Made by a program: the position numbers and the translations under genes. From Mycobacterium talmoniae (GTDB taxonomy: Bacteria > Actinomycetota > Actinomycetes > Mycobacteriales > Mycobacteriaceae), in assembly GCA_002967005.1 (NCBI GenBank), contig PPEA01000651.1, positions 1 to 46,196 on the forward strand: DNA of 46,196 nucleotides, given 5' to 3'. Below, one piece after another: positions 33,431 through 40,537 of the stretch. Numbering within the stretch: position 1 is the stretch's first letter; each line of letters opens with the position of its first letter. Under the pieces are notes generated by a model that saw only the letters and a program-made list of their open reading frames with translations, did not search any database and was not told the DNA's origin.

Positions 33431-34503
33431 CACACATTGTCGACACCGTGGGGGATCTAACGCCGGAGTGGTTTACAGGTGCGCTCCGCGAAGGCGGCAC
33501 GATCGGTGCGGGTGTCAGCGTGACGTCGGCGAAGACCGAACTGGTGGGCACCGGCCAACTCGGCCTGGTCGCGCGGGCCGACCTGGAATACGATGCTGAA
33601 GGCGGTCCGCCGTCGTTGATCGTGAAGCTGCCGTCCCAGGACGCCAGCAGTCGCCAGCTGGGCGCCGCGATGGGTGTGTACGAGGCCGAGGTCCGCTTCT
33701 ACCAGGAGATTGCGCCGCTCGTGGCGGTTCAGGTCCCGCGCATGCATTGGGGCGGTTTGGAGCCGCAAACCGGCCGGTTCACCCTGGTGATCGACAACTT
33801 GTCACCCGGTTCGATGGTGGGCGACATGGTCGCCGGCTGCACACCGGACCAAGCTCGGCTCGCGGTGATGGAGTTGGTCAAGCTGCAGTCTTCAAGTTGG
33901 GACCAACCGGAATTGCTCGGCCGCAAATGGATAGCCGACGTCGCGCGCACCGAGATGCTCTTCGCTGCCGTGCCCGCCGCGCTTGAGCCTTTCCTGGAGC
34001 GCTTCGCGGACCACCTTGAGCTGGAGCACGTCGAGCTGGTCCGGCAGCTGGCGCCGAAAGCCGTGCACTACACCGCGAAGACGTGGAAGCGCCCATTCGT
34101 GGTGGCTCACGGTGATTTCCGGCTGGACAACGTGATGTTCGGCGTCGATCCGGCCGCTCCGCCGGTCTCCATCATCGACTGGCAGGCTGCGCGACTCGCG
34201 CCACCGTTGGTCGATGTAGCGATCTTCTTGGGCGCCTGCGTCAGCCCGGCTGAGCGTCGTGCTCACGAGCGTGAGCTGCTCCGCAGCTACCACGAGGGTC
34301 TGCTGGCCGCCGGGGTTGAGGGCTTCTCGCTGGACGACTGCTGGGAGGGTTATCGTCGCGGTGCGCTCTATCCGTTCCTGCTCGGTGTCGCGATGTCGCT
34401 GACGCTGGAGCGAACTGAGCGGGGGGACGCAATGTGGGCGCGTCTGATGCGGGGCACGGCCGATCTCGTTCAGGCTACCGGTGCTGCGGATGTATTGGAC
34501 TAG
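33427..34503 (+). CDS. APH/ecdysteroid-kinase-like phosphotransferase family protein 2
   Basis: A 358-residue kinase-fold protein. The catalytic loop HGDFRLDN has His228, Asp230 and Asn, and the metal-binding Asp251 lies in SIIDWQ, so it should be active. Details such as the long helical C-terminus (LLRSYHEGLLAAGVEGFSLDDCW) favour the ecdysteroid-kinase-like group, which phosphorylates hydroxyls on lipophilic compounds. ATG at 33427 overlaps the LuxC-like stop; a longer frame from 33361 lies inside LuxC. It is co-transcribed with the acyl reductase, so its substrate may be an alcohol, a hydroxy acid or an acyl-CoA formed nearby. Confidence 0.88.
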   Translation: MTHIVDTVGDLTPEWFTGALREGGTIGAGVSVTSAKTELVGTGQLGLVARADLEYDAEGGPPSLIVKLPSQDASSRQLGAAMGVYEAEVRFYQEIAPLVAVQVPRMHWGGLEPQTGRFTLVIDNLSPGSMVGDMVAGCTPDQARLAVMELVKLQSSSWDQPELLGRKWIADVARTEMLFAAVPAALEPFLERFADHLELEHVELVRQLAPKAVHYTAKTWKRPFVVAHGDFRLDNVMFGVDPAAPPVSIIDWQAARLAPPLVDVAIFLGACVSPAERRAHERELLRSYHEGLLAAGVEGFSLDDCWEGYRRGALYPFLLGVAMSLTLERTERGDAMWARLMRGTADLVQATGAADVLD

Positions 34504-34506
34504 ACG

Positions 34507-35310
34507 ATGGCGATTCCTGTACCCCGGACCGGCCACGCCGCACTGGTCACGGGGGCTTCCTCGGGTATTGGAAAGGAGCTGGCCCGCGAGCTCGCTACGC
34601 GCGGGCACGACATTGTCGTGGTCGCCCGCCGCCGTGAGCGTCTGGAGAAGCTGGCTGCGGAAGTGCGCGAGCAGTACGGAATTCGCGCGTGGGCCCTACC
34701 GTGCGATCTGGCCGACCGGGACGACCGCGCTCGGATGCTGGGCGAGCTGGGCGAGCTGGGGCTTACGCTCGACGTGCTGGTGCTGTGCGCCGGATTTGGA
34801 ATGGTCGGACCGTTTCTCGCCAACGACCGAGACCGCATCACCCTGATGATGCGGACCAACGTGGAGGCCACCTTCGCGTTGGCCCACTCGCTGACGCCGG
34901 CGATGGTCGAGCGACGCGCTGGAGCGGTGCTCTTCGTATCCTCGATGACCGGGAATCAACCAATGCCGAACTTCGCGGCCTATGCCGCGACCAAGGCTGC
35001 GGTCACCTCGATCGCCCAAGCCCTGCACTGCGAGCTCAAGCCGTTCGGGGTCACCGTGACCGTGATGTGCCCGGCCAGCGTCTCCACCGAGTTCTCCGAA
35101 ATCGCTGACGGCGCGGAACAAGCAAAACGCCAACCCGCGTTCCTCACCGCGACCCCGCGGCAGTGCGCGACGGCCGGCCTGGATGCCCTTGCCGACGGGC
35201 GGCGTACTGTCGTGCCGCTGTTACCCGCACGGGTTTTCGTGTCGATTGCCGCCCGTCTCCCTCGGACGTTGTGGCTGCCGATATGCCGCAAGATGCTACA
35301 AGGGTCGTGA
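34507..35310 (+). CDS. Short-chain dehydrogenase/reductase (DltE-like)
   Basis: A 267-residue SDR. TGASSGIG (15-22), an Arg-rich NADP-type second strand (VVVARRRERLEKLA) and YAATKAAV with the preceding SSMTGNQ give a complete, NADP-preferring enzyme. The C-terminus is rather hydrophobic (FVSIAARLPRTLWLPI), suggesting membrane association. It is the fourth gene of the LuxE-LuxC operon and could reduce the aldehyde to an alcohol or act on a ketone. Its 3' end overlaps the convergent LLM by 15 bases. Confidence 0.9.
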   Translation: MAIPVPRTGHAALVTGASSGIGKELARELATRGHDIVVVARRRERLEKLAAEVREQYGIRAWALPCDLADRDDRARMLGELGELGLTLDVLVLCAGFGMVGPFLANDRDRITLMMRTNVEATFALAHSLTPAMVERRAGAVLFVSSMTGNQPMPNFAAYAATKAAVTSIAQALHCELKPFGVTVTVMCPASVSTEFSEIADGAEQAKRQPAFLTATPRQCATAGLDALADGRRTVVPLLPARVFVSIAARLPRTLWLPICRKMLQGS

Positions 35311-36417
35311 GATGGAGGCCGCCCGGTTGGCGCGGTCTTTCCACACCGCGAGAAGCGTGGCGTTTTGGGCTGGGGTTGACCCGTAAGTGGTGATCTCGTC
35401 GGCGCCGGCGTCGGCGAAGCGTTGGAGGTTGGCAGCGCATTCTTCTGCTGTTCCGAAGGCGCAGGAGTCGAGCATCCATTCGTCTGGGATAAGCGCGGCG
35501 GCGTCCATCATCTGGTGGCGGTGGAGCTCCATGTCCGCGACCTTCGCCAGCCCGGTGAAGATGGGGTGGTTGCGGACGTCGAGAACCACCTTCTCGTCCC
35601 ACCCGTTCACGCGGGCGAGGTTCTCGCCGTATCCGGGGTAGACGAAGTACGACGTTGCGCGTCCGTGCGCGAGTTGGCGGAACTCCTCCTCGGACAGCTC
35701 GGGCGCGGTGATCACCGACTGGCAGATCCGCACGGTGGCGGGGTCGCGGTCGATCCGTTCGCAGGCCGCACGGATTCGCGCTACGGCGGCTTCGGTGGCG
35801 CGGGGGGTGAATACCGGGGGGAGCACGACGCCGTCGAAGCCGGCGGCGATGGCCTCCGCACCTTTGAGGTTGGCGAACGAGCCAAGCCACAGCTCCGGGG
35901 GCGGCCCGTCGTAGGTTTCGGAGAAGGAGAAGTTCTCGAAGGATCCGGACTGCCCGGCATAGGAAACCGATTCGCCGCGCCACAGGGCGCGATACAAGCT
36001 GGCGTACTCGATCATTTCGCGGTACTTGGCTTTGCGAACCCCCATGCGTTTGAAGATCATGTCGTCGCCGAGTCCCAGGCAGATCATCGTGCGGGGGCCA
36101 TAACAAGACTGCATGGTCGCTCCGAAAGCCGCGACATTCCACACCTGGCGGGTCTGGGGGTCGATGGTTCCGGTGGCCAGCAGAATTGTGGAGGTGCGGG
36201 CGGCGATGCCGCTGAGGATCACGTCGGCGTGTTTAATGTCGTAGCGCTCGGATAAGAAGGCGCGGTGGAATCCGAGACGGTCGGCGTCCACGCCGTCCTG
36301 GATGCCTTCGGCGACCGTGCGGTACTCGGTATCGAATTGTCGGTCTTTCGGCTGGGCGCTTACGGCCCCGGAGATGAGGTATGTGCTGAGGTCGGCGGTC
36401 CGGGCGGGAGTGGTCAT
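35296..36417 (-). CDS. LLM class oxidoreductase (alpha type, copy 2)
   Basis: A 373-residue luciferase-like protein, paralogue of 14584-15705 with the same length and shared blocks (GIQDGVDADRLGFHRAFLSER; SGIAARTSTILLATGTIDP; MICLGLGDD; YGSTPAQNA). ATG at 36417 overlaps the upstream LLM stop (ATGA); an ATG at 36459 would lie inside that gene. It is the third gene of the minus-strand operon kinase-LLM-LLM. The products may form a pair, since each cluster in the window has one alpha-type and one beta-type LLM. Confidence 0.9.
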   Translation of the reverse strand: MTTPARTADLSTYLISGAVSAQPKDRQFDTEYRTVAEGIQDGVDADRLGFHRAFLSERYDIKHADVILSGIAARTSTILLATGTIDPQTRQVWNVAAFGATMQSCYGPRTMICLGLGDDMIFKRMGVRKAKYREMIEYASLYRALWRGESVSYAGQSGSFENFSFSETYDGPPPELWLGSFANLKGAEAIAAGFDGVVLPPVFTPRATEAAVARIRAACERIDRDPATVRICQSVITAPELSEEEFRQLAHGRATSYFVYPGYGENLARVNGWDEKVVLDVRNHPIFTGLAKVADMELHRHQMMDAAALIPDEWMLDSCAFGTAEECAANLQRFADAGADEITTYGSTPAQNATLLAVWKDRANRAASISRPL

Positions 36418-37556
36418 TTCGACGCCGACTTGAGCTCGCGGCACAGGTCGACCATCCATCCGACGGCGGCCGGCGCGTCGGCCGGGTCACCGACGACAGG
36501 TAGGTAGTCGAAGGGCAGGACCCAGTCGATCCCGGCTTCCAGGTACGGTCGCATTTGGGCTGCCACGTCGGCCGGGCTCCCCGCGAACCAGGAGCGTTCG
36601 ACGTGCTCCCGGGTGGTCGCGGCAAGAATGGTGTCGACCAGATCGTCTGGGGTGTCGTTCGGCAGCAGATCCTTGTAGTAGGCCCAGCCCTGCGGGAAGG
36701 GCAGCGGGAGCCCCTCCGCCTGCCACTGACGCGATTCCACCCGGCCGTTGGCGGCGCTGAAGAACTTGATCAGCGGGTTATCGAAGGCCTTTTCCAGGAC
36801 ACTCTGATCGGGGTGTAACAATATCGCTGCCCACAGGCCGATTCGGAACGCCTCGGGGTCTCGTCCCTTCTGCTCCACCTCCTTGCGGATCGAGCCGACA
36901 GCCTCGGCGACTTGATCGGGGTTGGAGAACGCGCCCGGTAGGGTGAAGGCCATGCCGTCCGCGAACGAGGTGGAGCAGTCGGTGAGCCTGGGCCCGCCGC
37001 CGAGACCCCACAGCGTCGGCAGATGTTCGTTGGCATTGCCGAGGAACGCGTTCTCGAACGTCCACCGCTCGCCCGCATAGTCGAACGGGCCGTCGGTTTC
37101 CACGGCGCGACGATAGATCTGCATCAGGTCTCGCATCCGGGACATGCCCTGCTTGTACGGGTGACCGAAGGGCCGAGTCTGCTTCACCTCGCCCCCGCCG
37201 ATTTGGAAGTTGGCGTGGCCTTCGGTGATATGCGCCAGCGTCAGCATCGATTGGATCAGCTCCGAGGGAGCGCGCCGGATGCTGTCGGTGGTCAGGTGCA
37301 TGTTCAGCCGCGGGGCCGCCGCGTATATGTACGGTGCGACCATGAACGCATCCATTGCGGAGTCCGGGTCTCGCACAATCGACGCGATGGGTGTGTTTTC
37401 CTCCCTCCACAATTGACGGGGAAGAAAACCCGCCAGCTGATCCGGAACCAGCACGCCGTCGACGACTCCGCTGTCCTGCAAGACTTTGCTCTGCTCTGCG
37501 AGGACTGCGGCGGGGAAGTAGCGGTTGGTCCACAGGCCCACGCAGGTCTCTAGCAC
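36414..37556 (-). CDS. LLM class oxidoreductase (beta type, copy 2)
   Basis: A 380-residue luciferase-like protein. VLETCVGLWTNRYFP begins the barrel; HANFQIGGGEVKQTRPFGHP corresponds to the IGAGEEKQFKPFGE block of the LLM at 16658-17830. GTG at 37556 is preferred: GGAGA lies five bases before it, and the long open frame further upstream is antisense and overlapping with the kinase gene. It overlaps the kinase 3' end by seven bases, so it is coupled to it. Confidence 0.88.
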   Translation of the reverse strand: MLETCVGLWTNRYFPAAVLAEQSKVLQDSGVVDGVLVPDQLAGFLPRQLWREENTPIASIVRDPDSAMDAFMVAPYIYAAAPRLNMHLTTDSIRRAPSELIQSMLTLAHITEGHANFQIGGGEVKQTRPFGHPYKQGMSRMRDLMQIYRRAVETDGPFDYAGERWTFENAFLGNANEHLPTLWGLGGGPRLTDCSTSFADGMAFTLPGAFSNPDQVAEAVGSIRKEVEQKGRDPEAFRIGLWAAILLHPDQSVLEKAFDNPLIKFFSAANGRVESRQWQAEGLPLPFPQGWAYYKDLLPNDTPDDLVDTILAATTREHVERSWFAGSPADVAAQMRPYLEAGIDWVLPFDYLPVVGDPADAPAAVGWMVDLCRELKSASK

Positions 37557-38644
37557 GATGTCTCCATTGTTCGGGGATGCTGGTCGATGGTGTCGAAGGC
37601 GTTCAGATCGTGACAGTGCAGGAGCGGGCGAAGCAGCGCCGGATCGGTCAAACCTCGACCGTCGTGACGGTTCAGCGCGCCCACAAGGGCGATTCCCTGC
37701 CCAAGCGGAAACAGGATCGACTGCCGGTAGTGGGCTACGCACTGTTGCCAGCCGTAGTCGGTGACGCCGAGCGCGCAGAGTCGCCGGTGGTACCGACTCA
37801 GCAGGCTCTCCCAGTGCTGGCGAAGCTCCTCGATATTCATGCTTCCGGCCAGAAGATTGGCGACGTCGTGTATGCCTCGACTGACGCCGACGGACTGCCA
37901 GTCGACGAAGATCGGTGTGCCGTCGTCGTCGAAGAAGATGTTGTCCAAACGGCAGTCGTTGTGGACGACGGTGCGTGGCCCCGCGGCGCATGCGTCGATC
38001 ACCTGGCGCCACCGGGGTGCGAGTGCTTCGACCGCTTTGATCGCCTCGACAGGGGCGCGGTCGGCGTAGCGGTCAGCCAAGACGTCGACGCCGGTGTTCA
38101 CCACTTGCGCGACCATACTGGCGTAGGCCTCGTCAGTGGGTGATGCCAGCCACGACTCCTCGCACATCGGCGACTCCCAGAATGCCGCGTGCTGCTCAGC
38201 AAGAACATCCATCAGCCGATCGGCATCCTCCTTCGCCAGACCCGCGGCCTGATCCCCGGCTCGCAGTCCACCGAGGTCTTCGAGCAACAGCGGCGTGCTC
38301 GTGCCGTCGCCGACGCCGACGCAGCGTGGGCTGCGCAACCGCACCTGATCGGCATGCTCGGCATAGAAGCGGATCTCGCGCTCCTGCATCCCCAGCGCCT
38401 GATCGAGCGCCAAACGCACCCCCTCGCGGGCGCTGATCTTCGCGATCACGCTGGACGGACCTGATGGGTGGCGCGGATCGTAGCCAAGCCTCAACCGGGC
38501 CATATCCGCTACCGCTCCGCTGACCGACATCGCCTCCGCGTGGACCGTCGTCAGGACTACCGACCCGAAGCCGTGCGACCGCAACATCTTCTGGCACCAC
38601 GCGGGCTCTAGCGCAGAAAGCCGGGAGTCAACGGCCCCACTCAT
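37550..38644 (-). CDS. APH/ecdysteroid-kinase-like phosphotransferase family protein 3
   Basis: A 364-residue kinase-fold protein. The catalytic loop HNDCRLDN (His228, Asp230, Asn234) and IFVDWQ (Asp248) are intact, with Asn in place of the usual Gly between His and Asp. LLLEDLGGLRAGDQ is the hinge region. It resembles the kinase at 33427-34503 in pattern (DWQ; RRLCALGVTDYGW). ATG at 38644 is chosen; a further in-frame ATG at 38710 would add 22 residues. It is the first gene of the kinase-LLM-LLM operon, divergent from the TetR at 38754. Confidence 0.87.
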   Translation of the reverse strand: MSGAVDSRLSALEPAWCQKMLRSHGFGSVVLTTVHAEAMSVSGAVADMARLRLGYDPRHPSGPSSVIAKISAREGVRLALDQALGMQEREIRFYAEHADQVRLRSPRCVGVGDGTSTPLLLEDLGGLRAGDQAAGLAKEDADRLMDVLAEQHAAFWESPMCEESWLASPTDEAYASMVAQVVNTGVDVLADRYADRAPVEAIKAVEALAPRWRQVIDACAAGPRTVVHNDCRLDNIFFDDDGTPIFVDWQSVGVSRGIHDVANLLAGSMNIEELRQHWESLLSRYHRRLCALGVTDYGWQQCVAHYRQSILFPLGQGIALVGALNRHDGRGLTDPALLRPLLHCHDLNAFDTIDQHPRTMETSC

Positions 38645-38712
38645 CGCACACTCCGACCCGTGATCGGCTCGGCCGGGACTTTGCTCTGGCACCGCGCCTC
38701 CCGAGTACATCG

Positions 38713-38724
38713 GTAACTAGTTAC
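38713..38724. promoter_or_regulatory. 12-bp perfect palindrome in kinase/TetR-6 divergent gap
   Basis: GTAACTAGTTAC is a perfect palindrome, followed by an overlapping half-repeat (TAGTTACTGACTA at 38719-38731). It lies 30 bp upstream of the TetR-6 GTG and 69 bp upstream of the kinase ATG, a typical autoregulatory operator position. Its sequence is unlike the other operator candidates in the window, so a separate regulon is suggested. Confidence 0.6.
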
Positions 38725-38753
38725 TGACTAATTCCTCGGGTACGGTACCACTC

Positions 38754-39377
38754 GTGTCAAGCGCTCCGCCTCCCCGACTGACCGGCGACCAGCGCCGCAG
38801 CCAGATACTGGAGGTGGCGCGGTCGGAGTTCCTTAGCAAGGGCCTCGCCGGCGCTCGAATCCAGTCTGTCGCCGACGCTGCCGGAGTCAACAGCGCGTTG
38901 ATTTACAAGCACTTCGACTCCAAGGAGAAGCTTTTCGAGGAGGCGATCATGGCGCCTGTTCACGAGTTGCTGAGTGACCGGATCGATGCCGTCCGTACCT
39001 TGCCCTCGGACCCGGGCGGAGCAACGCAGCGTGAGTCGACGCGTGACTTCTTCGCTGCACTACTGCAGATGTTCGTGGAATCGTTCGGTGCCCTCGGGGT
39101 GATCCTCTTCGGCGACCGCGATCATGCGCGCCGGTTTTACGCCGACCAGATCCGGCCGTTGATCGACGCCGCCATCGACGCCACCCGCCTTAACCTCGAT
39201 CGGTGGGAACACCGGGACTTCGACGTCGAAGTCGCTGTCCAGTCGATGTTCGGCGCCGCCTTCTGGTTGGCCCTCGACCGTTCGATGCGTGACGATAACG
39301 ACGACCTCGAAGCTCAAGTCGACGCGGTGATCGACCTCACCTTCGACGGCATCAGCGCGCCACCGGGCACGCTCTGA
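38754..39377 (+). CDS. TetR family regulator (TetR-6)
   Basis: A 207-residue TetR protein. RRSQILEVARSEFLSKGLAG and AAGVNSALIYKHFDSKEKLF form the DNA-binding domain, and FVESFGALGVILFGDRDHARRFYADQ belongs to the ligand domain. The start is GTG at 38754. Divergent from the kinase-LLM-LLM operon, it is the probable regulator of that operon and of itself through the palindrome in between. Confidence 0.92.
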   Translation: MSSAPPPRLTGDQRRSQILEVARSEFLSKGLAGARIQSVADAAGVNSALIYKHFDSKEKLFEEAIMAPVHELLSDRIDAVRTLPSDPGGATQRESTRDFFAALLQMFVESFGALGVILFGDRDHARRFYADQIRPLIDAAIDATRLNLDRWEHRDFDVEVAVQSMFGAAFWLALDRSMRDDNDDLEAQVDAVIDLTFDGISAPPGTL

Positions 39378-39496
39378 ACAACTGTGGATCCCGGTCGCGC
39401 TGACCGTCGTTCGCAACCCCATAGGGCTGTGACCTGGGGTGTTGGTTGGCGGTGAAGCGGAATTTGCGCAATAATTTTGGCCCGTAGGCGGCCAGG

Positions 39497-40464
39497 ATGG
39501 CCTATGTTCGCACCGTGAAGACCGCCTTCGGGGGCCACGGCGGTGCAGATCGTGTGGTCGTCGCGGCGTGGTGCCTGCAAGATCGAACACCTGGGATCGG
39601 CCCATGATGAGGTCGGTGTCGCGGCGCTGAAGGCGGCCGGGCGCAGAAGATCGCCACAGGCCAAGACCAGCGTGATCTCGGACCGGGACACCCCGGTCGA
39701 TGCTGAGCCGTTGCCGATCACCTCCTCCCGCGCCCCACCCGTGGGAAGCCCTCTCAGATGTCTATGACGCGCTCGGTTTCGACCAGGCCACCGGCGGCGA
39801 TGAGGTGTTCCGCCAGTTGGTGGCAGCCCGGATCATCGAACCGACCAGCAAAGTCGACTCGCTGCGGGCGATCGAGGAAGCCGGAATCACCCCGGTGACC
39901 TACCCGACGTTGAATCGCCGGCTTCCGATGTTCGCCAAACCCAGTTTCCGGCAGGGTATTTCGAGCGCGTGCGCCGCCCACGCGCAACTCGGCCCCACCA
40001 GCCTCGTGTTGTCCGACGTCTCGACCCTGTTCTTCGAGACTGACGCCGAAATCGATGAACCGCACGCTGGAGGCCAAGACCCCCGCTGGCCGGCTGGAAG
40101 GGCTATACCACCACCAACGTGACCAGCAAGCCCGCCACCTTCATCATCGAGGCCTACCACCGGCTGTGGCGCATCGAGAAGGCGTTTCGGATGTCCAAGC
40201 ACAACCTAGCCGCCCGACCGATCTACCACCGAACCCGCGAATCCATCGACGCGCACCTGACGATCGTGTTCGCTGCGATGGCCATCAGCCACTACATCGA
40301 GACCCACACCGGGTGGAGCATCAAGAAATTCATGCGCACTACACGCCGCTACCGCACCGTCACCATCGCCGTCGGCGACCCAACACTGGCCGCCGCCGAC
40401 CACCATCCCCGCCGACCTCGCCGGAAATCGGCTGCCGGGCGGGGTGGTCGAGTCAGTGGTCTGA
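39497..40464 (+). pseudogene. IS1634-family (IS1549-like) transposase remnant
   Basis: Transposase pieces occur in successive frames: MAYVRTVKTA, then IVWSSRRGACKIEHLGSAHDE, then LGFDQATGGDEVFRQLVAARIIEPTSK and LVLSDVSTLFFETDA, then NRTLEAKT, then IIEAYHRLWRIEKAFRMSKHNLAARPIYHRTRESIDAHLTIVF to a final TGA at 40464. At least four frameshifts and a large internal deletion at about 40045-40055 remove most of the DDE catalytic core, so it is inactive. Terminal inverted repeats were not identified. It separates the LuxC/LLM region from the LuxR-type regulator and shows past rearrangement here. Confidence 0.85.
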
Positions 40465-40537
40465 TGAACGCAGCTATGCGGCGATGGCAGGGGCTGGTGG
40501 ATCGCTCATGCGAATCTACGCCATGATGGAGGGTGCC

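Noticed and set aside
30483-37556. A complete bioluminescence (luxCDABE) operon
   Set aside because: There is no LuxD thioesterase, and the LLM proteins resemble mycobacterial F420/flavin oxidoreductases rather than LuxA/LuxB.
39187-39205. A further match to the 19-bp motif (TTAACCTCGAT) inside TetR-6
   Set aside because: It lies within coding sequence and lacks the conserved T and AAA positions in the second half.
40055-40537. Upstream extension of the LuxR-type regulator to a 949-residue protein
   Set aside because: The extra residues come from the transposase remnant; GGAGGG before ATG 40538 and the start of conserved sequence support the shorter protein.
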